64,000 nt of DNA, from assembly GCA_963575745.1 (NCBI GenBank), contig CAUYUJ010014627.1:37501-101500 (forward strand), in the 5' to 3' direction. Position numbers and translations under genes: made by a program. Of this stretch, positions 18,943 through 31,719 are shown piece after piece (within the stretch, counting starts at the first letter, position 1; each line of letters starts with the position of its first letter). Below the pieces are notes generated by a model. That model was given only the letters and a program-made list of their open reading frames with translations. It ran no database searches and was not told the DNA's origin. This DNA comes from Prorocentrum cordatum. Its lineage: Eukaryota > Sar > Dinophyceae > Prorocentrales > Prorocentraceae.

Positions 18943-20640
18943 GAGGGGGCCACAGGCCTCTCAGCAGATGGGGTCGCAGGATCGCGCCGCATCGCCGATG
19001 CATCGGCGATGCGGCTTGATCTGGAGCCCGTGCGTCGCCGAAGCATCGCCGATGCGGCGCAATCCTCCGACTCCGTCCACTTCGACCCCATCCGGCAGGC
19101 CTCTCGGGGGGGGGCGGGCTGCTTCGCGGCCTGCGTCGGAGCGTGGGGGGCTGCTCCGCGGCAGAAAGCCTGGCAGCCTCGCCCTGCTTGCCTCCCCCTC
19201 GCCCTGCTTGCCTCCCCGGTCCACAATTGCTCAACATGAGTACTGCTCTCCTCTCTCCCGCGGCCACGTGCTGAAAATATCCCGCATTCTCCCTGTATTG
19301 CATGCACAGGATCTCAGCTCTTGGCACGTACTTTGTTTGGATCAATCTCGGTGTCTCAAAATGGTGCTGCCGCTGCAGAGTTGGCCTCATTTTCGGATGG
19401 GTGCTTTGCTCCCGTCGCTCAGCATGGCGTTCTCGCCTCAGCGTGGGCCATTTTTCTGAATCCGAGTCCTCCCTTCCTCTGCGTTGTCGCCCCCCTCGTT
19501 TCCCCTCCTCTGCTCCTTCGCCTGGTCCTCCTGTCTGCTCCTCCCGCTCCTTCCACTCCATGTCCCGCTGCTGCTGCTCGTCGTCGTCGTCCTCCTCCCT
19601 TATCCTTCCTTCTCCTCTTGCTCCTGTTCATCCTCCAGCTCATGCGTCCGCCACCACCTACCACCTACTCCTCTTCCTCCGCCTCCTATGGCCGCAACTC
19701 CCCTCTTCCGATTGCGCATGCTACGTTTTGTTTGGAAGTTCCAGGTCCTCCGCGACGGCTAAAGAAACCATTCAGCGCAGTGGGAAGCGATGAGTGGGAG
19801 GGGCAGGATGCCAGATGCAGTCAAGTCGCATAGCCAGGTTAAGCAACTGTCTGAGGCAACCCTTGCATCCTTGCCCCTTCGGCCCATCCCCGGCGGCTTT
19901 CGCTGGCCACACCCTTCTCAAAAACGCCAGCATGGCCCTCCAAGGCCCCTCGCATCCTTAACGCACACACCGTTACTGTGCGACCCGACTGTGTGGCTCG
20001 GGGGAAGTTGGCCTGCCCCCCCCTCCCTCCCTACTGCCCCCCCCCTGCCTGGCCTCCTGCCCAGCCGCCCCCTGCCCCCGCCCTGCGCCCCGCCTCCCCC
20101 TTCCCTTCCCCCCCTCCCTCCCTCCTGCCTGCCCCCCCCCTCTTTACTGCCCTCTGCCTGCCCTCCCGCCCCCCATCCCTCCTCCCTCCTGCCTCTCTGC
20201 TTGCCGTCCTGCCCAGCCGCCCCCTGCCCCCGCCCCCCGCCCCGCCTCCCCCTTCTTCCTCCCCGCCCGGCCCGCGCCCACTCCCCCGACCTGCGCCCCG
20301 CCCCTCCCAGCCCCGCCCCGCCCTCTCTGCCCCCGCCCGCCTCCCCCGTCTCCTCGGCGGCATCGCTCGGACGTGTGCGTTGCTTCTCGGCGAGGTCCAT
20401 CGAGCAGCATCTCGGGCCACCTTGCGAAAAAAGATGTACGCGCGAAACCGAAAAACGCACGGGGAATGGATGTTCGAGCGATGCCGAGTCTCTCTCCCGT
20501 CCGGCGAGGAGGGTGACGACGGCAGGGCAAGGAGGGGGGGGGCAGCTGGAGGCGACAGAGTTCGAGCAGGAGATCGACTACAGAATTGATGTACCCCAGA
20601 ACTGAATTATTTGTCGACCCCCTACGGAAAAAAACGTAGA
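18943..20640. other. Intergenic DNA downstream of the AP endonuclease
   Basis: A short inverted repeat (GCATCGCCGATGC-type, about 18990-19060) comes first. From about 20015 to 20345 there is a C-rich tract of CCCTCCCTCC/CTGCCCCCC repeats, whose long frames are Pro/Ser or Gly/Arg artefacts. No gene was seen. Confidence 0.5.
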
Positions 20641-20699
20641 TGTTAGGTTATACCTATACGACCACCCTGCGGGTGATAAGGAGGTTGGGGGGGAGGAGG

Positions 20700-21165
20700 C
20701 CAGCAATCGATCTCACTGTCGATCTCATTATCCATCCCACTATCGATCCCACTATCGATCTCGCTATCGATCTCACTATCTATTTCGCTTTCGATCACAC
20801 TATTCATTTCACGATCGATTCCACAATCGATCTCGCTATCGATCCCACTCGATCGATCTCACTATCGATCACACTATCGATATCACGACCGATCTCACTA
20901 TCAATCTCTCACTATAGATCTCACTATCGATCTCACTACCGGTCTCATTATCGATCTCACTATCGATCTCACTATCGATCTCACTGTCGATCTCACCACG
21001 GGACACCACGGGACAACGACGGGACACCGGCGGGACACCAGCGGGACACCAGCTGCACCGGCGGGACACCGCGCGCCACCGGTTGCTGGACACCAGCGGG
21101 ACACAAGCGGGACACCACAGCGGGACACCGGCGGGACTCTGGCGGGACACCGCGCGCCACCGGTT
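20700..21165 (+). repeat. Two adjoining minisatellites (ATCGATCTCACT and CGGGACACC units)
   Basis: 20700-20995 is built of ~12-bp units (ATCTCACTATCG). 21000-21160 is built of ~10-11-bp units (GCGGGACACCA), including a longer duplicated block (CGCGCCACCGGTTG at about 21069 and 21151). Confidence 0.8.
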
Positions 21166-21595
21166 GTTGGGCGGAAAACGTTTTGGTCCAGCCGCGGCCC
21201 AGCCACAGGAGAATTTCCTCTCCCCCGCCCACGCAGCTTCGCCTCGCCCGCACGCACGGCACAAACACGAAACCGAAATCGATTTCGCGGTAGGGGGGCT
21301 ATCCGTTCCAGTTCGATCTCACCCCCCAACCTCCGATACAAGAACATTCGTCGCACTCTTTTTGTAAGTCCGACGAACAAAGATTTGGTACAGAACTTGT
21401 GCGGTCGATCGTCTGCCCGAAGAGGCGCAGGACAGCAAACTGGACGTTCAGAGGCCCGCGCAGACTTCTCGGGTCGGCGCGGGGACCCCCCGGCGGCGCC
21501 CCATGGCACCGCCTCTGCCGCGCGTCGCGGCGCCAGTGATGGGGGGGGGCCCAGCGCCGGCCCGTGAAGCCCGTGCGGACCTTTGCGGACCAACT

Positions 21596-22471
21596 CTTCT
21601 TCTTCTTCTTCTTCCTCCTCCTCCTCCTCCTCCTCCTCCTCCTCCCACTCCTCCTCCTCCTCCTCCCACTCCTCCTCCTCCGCCTCCTCCTCCTCCTCCT
21701 CCTCCGTTTTGATTCCTCTGACAGGAGGGAGGGATCACCACCGAGCCTCCGCAGGCCCACGCCCGGCCCAGATCTTGACGCAGACCTGCCCGGGTCCCGG
21801 GCCGGAGGAGGGAGGTCCGCAGAGGAGTTGAGAGGCGCTGGGAGGGTCCCAGGAGGGTTCTGGAAGGACGGAGGGTTCTGAAGGGAATGGTGGTGGTGAG
21901 GAGGAGGAGGAGGAGGAGGAGGAACAGGAGGAGGAGCAGCAGGAGGAGGCGTATCAGGAAGTATCTTCCCACCCCATCTGGGGCAGCCAAACATAGCCGT
22001 CCATGAAGGTGTGGCGATTCGGTTGCTGGTAAGATGGTGAGGGGGGTATGCTGCGCCAGGCTGTATGCTTGGTCGACTGCTGTCCCAAGCGATGCGACTA
22101 GCGACGTGTGAGACGGAGGATGAAGAGGATGGAGAGGGGGGAGGAAGGTGAGGAGCCGAACTGTTTGAGGATGCTTGGCCGAGTTCTAACTGTTGTGAGG
22201 GGCTTCGATTGGGTTCTTTGGGGGTCCCTCGTCCTGCTCCTCCCAAAAGTCCCCTCCCCCCCTTCACTCTCTCTCTCGTCTCCCTCCCAAGTTTCATCTA
22301 CCTTCCCCCCTCCTCCCTTTCTCCAACCTCTTCCCTCCCTTGCAGAAGCGAGCGGTGCCATGAGGAAAACGAGGAGGCGAACGAGGCCTCGGGAGGCTCC
22401 GGGAGTGGTCCGTGCGGGGCCCTGGAGGGGGAAGGGGGGAGGCGCACTGCCCGTAGGGGGGCTGTCCGGGG

Positions 22472-22510
<39 letters not shown>

Positions 22511-24125
22511 CAGCAGCCTGGGCGGGCGCCTGTCAGGGCGATCACGCTTCTTGTTCTCCGGCAGGCGTGGCGAGCCCTGCCAGGGCCCACCGCCAAGGCG
22601 ACAAGGCGCCCCCGCTCCGGCACGAGCAAGCACACCCGTCGGCCAGAGCAACCTCGGCCGGGAGGGCCGATCGCCTGGCCTTGGCCGTCGGCCTGTCCAA
22701 AGGGGCACGCTTGTCGAGGGCATCGGCCCCCTCCCCATCAGAGGGGCCGAGGGCAAGCAGAGCAGTTCCGAGCCCGAGCCCGGAGCTCACGGGCTGCCGG
22801 CAGAAAGGCGAAGCAATCTTGGGCTGCGATGCACTCCCGGGACCCTCCAGGGCCACTCCGAAATGCCGCGAAAAGCAGGCACGGGTGGCCTCTGAGGGGG
22901 TCTGACGGGGCCCCAGCTTCAGCACGGGCCCCAGCTCCACAAGGAGTTGGGTGGTTGTGAGCTCGCAGCCTCTCTCTGACAGTGAAAGCCGGACGTCCTT
23001 CGAGCTCTCTAGGGCCCCATGCAAGTCCCCGAGAATTCACGCTGCATGGGAGTCGTGGCGTTCTGCCATCGCTTTGACGGGAAGAGGGGTGATAAGGACG
23101 AAGAGGACGAGGAACAGCAGGAGAAGGAGGATGAGAAGGATATAATTGAGTTAGGGGAGGAGGAGAAGGAGGAGGAGGAGGAGGAGGAGGAGGAGGCGGA
23201 TGAGGATGAGGATGAGGATGTTGGCGACGACGACGATGACGAGGACGACGAGGATGACAGCAAGGGCTACGTACGACCACAGCGACATCTTTATGACGAC
23301 GACGAGCTTGCGGCTGGTAATGTTTGTTTCCTTCCTGGGTCCTGATTCCTGGAGGTCTTGGGAGGTCCCTGCGAGGCTTCCACAAGGTTTTGGAAAGAAC
23401 TTCGAGACTTCCAGAACCTACCGAGACTGGACAAAGGCCTTCCCTCTTCGATTCTGGGAGAACGGCTCCCAAGAGGCTTGCTCTGGAGACCCTTGTGGAG
23501 ACTCGAGGCTTAGCATGTCGACGGGCCCAACCCTATGCAGAGGCATGTAGCGCAGGGCGGTCCTCCCATGGTTGTTCCTCTAGCGCTCTTCGTGCACCCA
23601 TGCGCTTTTCCGACTAGAAAACATTCCGAATCCAGCAATTCCTTCAACAGGAAGCCTAGCCACTGCATTGCGCGCTGCCAAACAGTGTAAATTACAAGGC
23701 TGCGGGGCGCGCGCGCAGAGGCATGCTGACCGCCACGAAACTCACGAGAGGTGCTCCGACAGGGGCGCGGGCGAGCGGGCGGTGAGGCTCGCTGTGCCCG
23801 CCGGCGGAGCTCCCTGCGCGGCCACGGAACGCGTGAGGAGCGTGCCGAGAAGGGCATGCGGAGAGCAGGGGCGAGGACGGGGGGGGGATGTGGAGGGCAG
23901 GGGCAGCGGAGGGGAGGGGGCAGCGGGACGAGGCCTGGGGTGCTGCTGATTCAAGCCAAGGGCCCGGCACCAAAGGGTGCTTGGGAATCAGAGCCTCGCA
24001 TCTCCGATCCTCGAGGGAAAGAAATCACGTCTCCCCAGAGGCCTCTGCAGGCTGGAGGCCTCCAGAGGGAACCCCTGGAGACCCCCAAGCTGGCGCAGGA
24101 AGCGCCCAGGAGGGGGTGACCATCG
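21596..24125. other. Triplet-repeat-rich stretch, no gene seen
   Basis: (CTC/TCC)n at 21600-21710, (GAG)n at 21898-21930, (GA)n at 22477-22508 and a GAG/GAT/GAC acidic tract at 23090-23265. The frames give poly-Glu, Asp or Ser. No conserved domain was found. Confidence 0.5.
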
Positions 24126-24255
24126 GGAGGCGGGGGTCGCCGGCTCCTCCTGGAGATCTCCAGGCTCGAGGGCCGGTGATCGGACAGGGTTCTGAACGTG
24201 TGTGGGCTTAGCTGCCTCTATACCCGTCGTTCGTTGAGAGTGGGTGTTTTGGGAT

Positions 24256-24258
<3 letters not shown>
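24126..24258 (+). repeat. Direct repeat R, copy 1
   Basis: About 130 bp (GTCGCCGGCTCCTCCTGGAG ... GGTTCTGAACG ... TTAGCTGCC ... TTTGGGATGC) repeated at 25072-25193. It contains a TTAGCTGCC block like the end of family C elements. The two copies bracket a LINE fragment. Confidence 0.7.

Positions 24259-24311
<53 letters not shown>
24257..24311 (+). repeat. (AAGC)n microsatellite
   Basis: About 13 tandem AAGC units. Confidence 0.9.
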
Positions 24312-24379
24312 TCAAGGCAGCAGTCCGATCGAGTCAAACTCGGCCCGGGATCGGGCGCGACTGTGTGAGACTTCGAGCA

Positions 24380-25064
24380 TCACTGTTGGTGCTCGATTGA
24401 AAATTGCACGAAATCGTCTTCGCGCGTTGCAAAATCATTGGTCAGTGCCGCTTCTAGCCAGTCTGTTCCAAAATAAGCGTTCGAGAATCTTCCCAAATAG
24501 TCGTCCCATCTCACTGCGGGTCGCCCACGTCCACGTCCAGCTCCAGGAAACGTTGTAGTGGGGTGCCAACGAGATAGTATTGCAGGCCAGCTACCAATTA
24601 TACTGAACTGCCTGCGCAGCAACTGAGCGCTCCAGTCTTCCATTGGGTATTTCGTTAAGGCAGAATCGATTTTTAATCGCATCCTTCTCATTGTGTCCTC
24701 CCACGGCTCGTCCACGAGACGGGTCCAACCAACGATTATTCGGAGCATTCGCCGCTGCAGTACGTCCAATGAGCACATCCGCGCTCGTGCCATCGCACAC
24801 GACGAAAGGCCAAACAAACATAATCGTTGGCGTGATCACCGTGTTGAAATACTTGATCCAGGAGTATATGCTCAGGTGCTTGTTGGTCAAGATGTCACAA
24901 TGCTGATGAGACCGCATCCACGCAATCTGAATCTGGTGGCCCACCTCGTGGAAATTCCTTGCACGCAGGTTGTCGCATAATTTCCGCCCCAGATACTTGT
25001 GGGCCGTGTCGCCGGTGAGGATCTCCACGGGCTGTCCACGGGTTTTTGGATGCCCAGATCCCAA
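24380..25064 (-). pseudogene. LINE reverse transcriptase C-terminal fragment
   Basis: Minus strand, in two overlapping frames. The 5' frame (25064-24591) reads EILTGDTAHKYLGRKLCDNL, HQIQIAWMRSHQHCDIL and VITPTIMFVWPF. The 3' frame (24817-24380) reads LDVLQRRMLRIIVGWTRL, DEPWEDTMRRM, GRGRGRPAVRWDDYLGRF. This is the RT thumb and downstream part of a LINE (KYLG..., TP.I.FG..., LQRRMLR.I.GW, RGRP..RWDD), a family different from the SL-tagged one. The RT palm is absent, as expected for a 5'-truncated insertion, and a frameshift near 24,800 breaks the frame. Confidence 0.75.
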
Positions 25065-25071
25065 ATCTATT

Positions 25072-25193
25072 GGGTCGCCGGCTCCTCCTGGAGATCTCGA
25101 GGCTCCAAGGCCGGTGGTCGAACATGGTTCTGAACGTTGTGGGGCTTAGCTGCCTTGACACTCGTCGGCCGTTGAAAGTCTGCATGTTTGGAT
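25072..25193 (+). repeat. Direct repeat R, copy 2
   Basis: The second copy of 24126-24258, with about 85 percent identity by eye. Together they flank the minus-strand LINE fragment. Confidence 0.7.
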
Positions 25194-25334
25194 GCCCAGA
25201 GCCCAGGCTACTTTGGCCGCCTTCCTACTTCAGGAGTCGAGTGGTCATTCCTCTTTCCTCCTCTTCAGGGGCCTGGCGGAAACCCAATCTTCTTCCAACG
25301 CCTTCCCACTTCCAGGTTCGATCTACTTCTTCCG

Positions 25335-25523
25335 ACCGACGGGTACGCCCGTTTTGAACGCAACACGTGCCGCGCTCAAAACGGCTGTGTCAATACGCTG
25401 CGTGTTGGCTCAGCGTATTGGCCCACGTTTTGGCGACCGTATCGCGTCAGGCCTACGTTTTCAGCCTACGTGTTGAGCTTCGTATCGATACGCTGCGTGC
25501 TGCGTGTTGCGTACTGGGGTAGC
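25335..25523 (+). mobile_element. TIR element family C, copy C2 (left end worn)
   Basis: Shares TTTTGAACGCAACACGTGCC, CGCTGCGTGTTGGCTC, CTACGTTTTCA and TGCGTGTTGCGTACTGGGG with C1 and C3. The right end GGGGTAGCC is altered and the left TIR is not clear. Confidence 0.65.
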
Positions 25524-25859
25524 CTTCTTTTGTTGTCTGTGTGTGTGTGTTTTGCGTGTCCTGTGGGGTGGGGGGGGGTCGGGGGCCTTGAAGGGGACCC
25601 CCGCCTCGATGAGTTGGCCCTCCCCCCGCGGTTGTGACCACCCTCGGCGCTGCCGGGCTGCACCGGAGGTGCCCCGAGATCCTGCCGAGACCGTGCGGCA
25701 GCCTCCCCGCCCCAGGCCCGCGCGGGCAGATCGGCGGCGGGGACGACGCGACGCCGATCTTTCCGACCGCGTCGGTCACGACTTCGCTGTTGGCGCCGCG
25801 ACGACTCCGCGTCGACTTGACGACGTCGACTCTTGGTGTGGACGCTGTGACGGCTCTAG

Positions 25860-26130
25860 GAGGGGAGGAGGAGAAGGAGGAGGTGTATCAGGATGCGGAT
25901 TAGCAGGAGGAGGAGGAGGAGGAGGAGGAGGAGGAGGGAGAGGGAAGGGAGGGGGAATATCTGAGAAGGAGGGTGAAGAGGATCAGGAGGAGGCGGAGGT
26001 GTAGAAGGATGAGGATCAGCAGGAAGAGTAGGAGGAGGAAGAAGAGGAGGGGGAGGATCTAAGGAGGGCGAAGATGAGGAGGAGGAGCAGGAGGAGGAGG
26101 AGGAGGAGGAGGAGGAGGAGGAGGACGTCG
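25860..26130 (+). repeat. (GAG)n-rich tract
   Basis: GGA/GAG triplets with few interruptions. No gene is supported. Confidence 0.75.
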
Positions 26131-26353
26131 ACGACGCGGCGACTTACAACGACAGCGACGACTCTACGGCGACGCCGTGCTCGCGTCGTGCGGGTCGCGC
26201 GCGAGGCCGGGGGGGCCGGCTCCCGGTGGGCCCGCCGTGCCCAGGCCCACGAGCCCTCGCGCTGAGCGGGCGGGGCGCCGGCGGCCACTCCCTCCCGCTG
26301 TTGCCGTCGCGCCATTCCTCGCTGCCGGGCGGGGAGGAGGAGGACCGGTCGAC

Positions 26354-26529
26354 GACGCGTAAGGGCGACCTGTCGCCAGAGTGACCCTGGGTGCGGGCCC
26401 AATGGGGTCCCCCGATCGCAGAACGCGATGCGGCAGTATCGTCTTGCGCGCCTGTGTTCGGTCCCCCCGCGGCCCCCCAGAAGCCGCGCACCAAAGGTCA
26501 CTCTCACCCAGGGTCGCTCTTGCGTGTAG
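26354..26529 (+). mobile_element. TIR element family A, copy A3
   Basis: The ends are TCGACGACGCGTAAG (slightly worn) and GGGTCGCTCTTGCGTGTAGTCGA. It has the family core CCCGATCGCAGAACGCGATGCGG, then AAGCCGCGCACCAAAGGTCA near the right end. 176 bp, non-coding. Confidence 0.75.
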
Positions 26530-27479
26530 TCGAATCGGGGCGGTCGAGATGGGTACGGAAAGAGTGGGTACAAAGACCGACAGCAGCTCCTGATCATTCG
26601 AACAGGGCTCAGTGTCGGTGCCGCCGCGGACGTTGTCCATGTGAGACAGACGACTGCCTGCCCAGTTGTGGCCGCTGTCGGTGTTGGACAGGGTTTTGTT
26701 GGGCATCGTGCCCATTTGTTTTCCGTACCCGCTGCTGGCGTCCGAAGAGGAGGCAGTGTCGCACCCTTGGTGGGCGCCCCCTCGGCTGGGCGGAGTCGCA
26801 GGCAGAGCCACGGAGCCCATATGAGGTATGTTATGGCACTGCGTTCGCCAGCCTGCCGCCGACCGCCCACGGGCACCAGGCTGTGGCGGCGTTTCCAGCT
26901 ATACAAGTTGAAATATTACGGTGTGACAGGGGCAGTGTGCAACAACATGAGCAGCCATACACACACATCATTAATTATTCCTGCTTGCGTCGGGAAGGAT
27001 CTTTGGCCAGAGCGCTCGAAAAATACGATTCATGAATGAGAATCCAGAATGTGCGACTGGTTAGCATGAGGCTGCATGTCTTCTTTGCGTGTACCGGCCT
27101 TTCCGCGAGTTGAGGCCTTTCCCCGTTGATGCTCACTCTTCTCCTCGCCTCCTCCTCGCCTCCTCCTCGTCCTCCTCCTCCTCCTCCTCCTTGTCGCCCC
27201 GCTCTGCTTGCTCATGTCTCCGCAGGGGGGACAGGATCTGTCCACCCTTGCCAGCGCCAGTATGAGGATGCTCGTCAATCTTGTGTGCCAGCCTATCCGC
27301 GATTTTAGGCCCGTCTTCGGTGGTGTTCTCTCTCCTCCTCTCTCCTCCTCTCCCCTCCTCCTCCTCCTCCTCCTCCTCCTCCTCCTGCTCCTCCTCCTCC
27401 CGTCCCGCCCCCTCCCCCCTTCCTCTCTTTCCCCTGGCGTGAGTCGAGCGTCGCTCAGAGAATGCGCATTATGACGAGT
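26530..27479. other. Unassigned DNA with CTC tracts
   Basis: Complex sequence to about 27120, then CTC/TCC runs (about 27140-27190 and 27345-27405). Frames up to 214 aa show no recognised motif. Confidence 0.4.
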
Positions 27480-29690
27480 CTCGCGCGACGCTCGTGAAGC
27501 AAGACATGCTGAGGAACGGGGGCTGAAATACGAGCCTCCTTGGCCGCAAGAGCGGCCACATCATCCACCACGTGATTACTGTTGTTTCTTCAGCGTTGCG
27601 CACGCTGCCGCGCCACATCTTCACCAGTCCGGTGAGAACTCACGAAGAGCACAGTGATGCTCCGCGACGTGCCAGCCAACATCTGGCCTAAACGCGCCCA
27701 GAGGTCCTGATCAGGGCCCGTGGTCCATCACAATATGTTCACAATCAGAAGCGAAAGCGGTGGCGCCGGCGGTGCAACATACGTATACAAGCAAAAGCCC
27801 TGAGTTCTCCGCGTGCTAACTAGACATGTGTCTGGACCGGGTGAGTGGATTTTGGATGGTGGCGGGGATGTCTACACAAGGCTCGGGCTGATTAGAGTTC
27901 GCAATCCAGCGCCGACGCGTCGGACAGCTGGCGTCGCCAAATGCCAGCAGGGGTGTCGCCTCTGTGCCTTTACCGAGGTATGCGGCGCTCACTTCATCGT
28001 TCATGGTTGACGTCCAGCACTCGACCTGCGGCGGTGTGGGAGAAGTTGTCCACGACTTAGGCAACAATCCTCGCTTCCATAAAGTTGCGTCCGACTCCTG
28101 CTGAGCAATCGCCTGTGGGATGAGGTCAGCTGTGTCGTCGTAGGCAGGGCAGTTCTGGTTACGCTAGCCCACCCATAGTCAGTGTACAGTGATCTCGGGC
28201 CGCTTCTTGCATATCGCGTATTTGGGCATCTCCGCTTTCCTTTTTGCACGTGGCCACACCCCGACCACAGCACATGCGAGCATCACCTCGCCCAAACAGT
28301 TACCTACGCCAGGAACTGCTGATCATTTGTGAGACAAAATCCAACCTGATGTACAACCAACTCCTTGCTCCAAGCCTCCGCCACATAACTGACGGCACGC
28401 GGATTCCCACAATTTCTGCAGCGTCGGCCAAGAAACAGTCGTGGGTGTCTGAGGCCGTAGCTCCTGTGTCTCCACTCGTCTCCTGCAGCTGCGTGTGTGG
28501 GCGCGACTGTCCATCCATGTGTCTCTCCTGCACCACATCCTGGCTGATACAAGTGCAGGATCGATGCTGAGATAGGGTCTCTCACATGCCGAGACCTCTG
28601 GCTGACTGGGGTGCTGTCCTATTGTTGCACAGCTCGCTTCCAAACTTGTTGGACACATCCTCCTGGCTCGGGTCGATGTCGACATACCCGCAGCCAAAGA
28701 TCCAGGCACCCCACTGGAAGCTTAATTGCTGGATACCCTGAACGCCAGCAGCGTAGTGAGGCACCTGCCCTTGGTGGGGGGGCAGCACATGATATGCCCC
28801 ATCGACGACGAGCTTGTGTCAAGATTTCTACTTTGTTCCGTGCACGCGGTGTTTGTACCCCCCTGTTGTTTGTGACCCTTGTTTCTCCAACATGCTGGTC
28901 ATATAATATTTCTTGGCAGGTACTGCGAAACTTGTAACCTTGCGGCTCATGGTGTTGTGCTTCTCATACCGCTTGGCCCTCACTGTCCGAGCCAGTTGAG
29001 CCTTGTATGATTATGACATGTCCACTCCAAGATTCCCAGCCTGCAACTTTGGAAGAACCGCGAACCCTGCTTTCCGAACAGATCGTGGTACCCATTGGAC
29101 GCCTGGCAGTTTTGAACAAAGACGAACTGACGTTGGGGAAACTTGCAAACGCCTCGTCCGGTGCTCCTTACACGTAGCAGTAAGACAAGGTGCTATTTGC
29201 TTTCGCATTGCTCTCCGTGATGCCCGTGCTGGGTGTGATATGTTGTCGATCCAGATGCGGTGGCCCATCCTCGGATGATCTTGCATGATCTTCTCGAGCA
29301 CGAAATGTGTGAGACAACGCCCGAAGCGCGAGGTCTTGGACAATGCTTTGGGCTGGTTGAAATGGCTGCGACGTCGCCCGTAGCCCAGGGTGCGGATGGC
29401 GACGCACTGGAGCATCTCCAGGTAGAGCACCCTCGATTGAAAGGGAACGTTTGAGAGCACATGCAGCGAGCCTTCGCCACTCTATCAGTCCATAGAAAGA
29501 CTGAATATCAAACAATTCTTATCCGCAGGATGATGCGACACCTCGTGCTGGACTCTCTGCACATGAGCCTCTCTCAAATTAGACTTGCCGCGGATGGAGA
29601 GGCCCAGTCCGAACGGCGGGTTCGCGAAACATGCTCTATACACGGCCAATCATTGTCATCAGTCCGATGATGCGATCCCCCGACGACTTT
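27480..29690 (-). other. Complex region, unrecognised coding remnants possible
   Basis: Lower repeat content than its surroundings, with minus-strand frames of 149 aa (29460-29011, starting MLSNVPFQSRVLYLEML) and 128 aa (28709-28323). Neither carries a domain I recognise, and stops interrupt the stretches between them. It could be a decayed mobile element or spread exons of a host gene. No function is proposed. Confidence 0.25.
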
Positions 29691-30267
29691 TTTGGGGCTG
29701 TATGCGTCAAATGATCAAAAGGGCCTGACCAGGCCAACACAGGTAATGATCACGATATTCGTAGAGGAGCGCCAGCTCGGCCAATGTTTCATCTGGTAGT
29801 CGCTCGAAGTCCGTACGGATCGACCCCGCTCGAGGAGTGCAGCAGGAAGAAGGGGTCTGGAGCTTCGGCCGTGTTTTTTGGGGGAGCGGTGCCTGTATCC
29901 ATTTGTTTCCTCAGGGGAGGAGGAGGAGAAGGAGGAGGAGGAGGAGGAAGAGGAGGAGTGGGAATGGGAGGGGGAGGAGGGCTGAGGGAGTCCCCAGGAT
30001 AATCAGGAACCCCCAAGAGGCCCCAAGAGGGTTCCGGATGGAAGGGGGGCTCTGCAAAAAAAACCCATGCGGACCCCCGAGTTTGTGTCTAGTGATGGTG
30101 CTGTCGGTCTGTATTCTCAGGAGGACGAGGCCTGCAGCGAGTCTGGAGCGTCAAGGGCTGCCCCGGCGCCCTGGCGCACGTGTCGCTGCTCGCTGGAAGG
30201 GCCAGGGCTCGTGCGGTCTGGCGTGCGTGCGAGGTCGGTGATGTCTCCCGTGTCGCGCTTGATTCGA

Positions 30268-30444
30268 CTACACGCAAAAGTGACGTTTCGCCAGGTTGAC
30301 TTCTGATGTGGGTTTAATTGGGCCCTCCGATCGCCGAACGCGAAGCGGTAGCAGCGGCTTGCGCGCCCAGGTTTGGCCACCCCGCGTCCCTCGTCAAGCC
30401 GCGCACCAAAGGTCTTTCTTACCCAGGGTCACTCTTGCGTGTAG
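30268..30444 (+). mobile_element. TIR element family A, copy A2
   Basis: The ends are TCGACTACACGCAAAAGTGA and CAGGGTCACTCTTGCGTGTAG. The core CTCCGATCGCCGAACGCGAAG is followed by GCAGCGGCTTGCGCGCCCAGG and AAGCCGCGCACCAAAGGTC. 177 bp, the best-preserved copy of the family here. Confidence 0.8.
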
Positions 30445-30449
30445 CCGAT

Positions 30450-31440
30450 TGACCCGACTCGAGCGAGGAGAATCTCTTCCTTCCTTTCTTCCTCTTTTTT
30501 CCCCCTCCTCTGCTGCTGCCGCTCATCCGCCCTCCCCTCTCCTGCTCCTCCCGCTCCCTGGCGCCCTGCTGCTGCTCCTCCCCAGCCCAGCGCCTCCCGC
30601 GCCGCGCCGCCTCCCACGCGCCATTCGTTTTTTTTGTTGTGTTCTGCTCGCCAGGTCGGTGCTTCGGGGCGATGGGGGGGCGATGCACGATGCAGTGGGG
30701 AGGGTGGGGGGGGCGCGTTAAGAAGCTGCCAGTCGTCATGGCTGGATCCAGAGTGGCCCGCAGTGAGACTGCAAGGGTCTCCTGGCCCAGATTCCTTTCG
30801 AGGCCTTCGGGTCCAACGATTCTGGGTTTCCTGCAGAGTGGAGGCTTTCCCCTGACCCAGGCCCCACTGCAAAGATACTTTTGGGACTGTGCCGCGTCAC
30901 GAGTGCACCCCGCGGGGTCCAGGCAATTCGCGTCAACGCCGAGGGCCCACGCATCACTGGCTTTAAAAAGCAAGGCAGTGCTCGCGGAGTCGCCCGCGCA
31001 CCGTCATCTTTTGGCACCAGGTTCGATGAAGGAGGGGGGAGGAGACGGGATGTCGAGGGTGAGGGGAAGAGGGTGGGGACAGGAGGAGGCGGAAGAGGCT
31101 TGGGAGGACGGCGAGGAGTGAGGACGGAGAGAGGAGGCATGGGGGCAGGGGGTGGAGACCTCTTACCCGAGCAGCCCGGGCGTTGGGGAGGCACTGGCGG
31201 CTGGGCAACACGCGATCATACGGCAGCGTGCATCGTGCAGGGAGGGACAAGAAACAACGGCACAGGCGCACGCTTTCGGAGTTCCGTGCGGATGTCTCGG
31301 GTCGGCTTCTTCCTCCTCCTCCTCCTATTCCCTCTCCTCCTCCTCCTCCTCCTGCTCCTCCTCCTCCTCCTGCTCCTGCTCCTGCTCCTCCTCCTCCTCC
31401 TCCTCCTCCTCGTCCTCCTCCTCGATCTCCTCACTCCCTC
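30450..31440. other. CTC/GGA-rich intergenic DNA
   Basis: A pyrimidine-rich stretch at 30460-30650, GGA-rich DNA at 31020-31150, and a (CTC)n tract at 31308-31430. The 340-aa frame from 30881 is a repeat artefact. Confidence 0.5.
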
Positions 31441-31719
31441 TCATCCTCTCTCTCCTCGTTGGGTCCTCCACTGGCGGCGCCTCAGGGTCCTCGCCCACTG
31501 GGCGCGGGGAAAAATGCGAGCGGGCTTCTGGATGTCCATGCCTGTGCAGGCCATTGAAAGCCCTGCTCTCCGCCACAAACATACACACAGACACCCTTCA
31601 ATGGGTTGTTCTTGGGCCTCGGGGCAGGGTGGCGGTGTATTAAACACCGCTGAGAGGCAGCGAATTTTACACCGCCGCCCTCCCTGCAGGCACAAGCAAA
31701 GTTCGTCGGAGGGTGTCTG

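Noticed and set aside
20700-21165. Regular short repeats considered as a CRISPR array
   Set aside because: Units are contiguous 10-12-bp tandem repeats with no unique spacers, and the DNA is eukaryotic nuclear.
29168-29515. Minus-strand frames at 29.0-29.5 kb as a LINE or host gene
   Set aside because: No motif of RT, integrase, transposase or a known enzyme could be read; left as unassigned.
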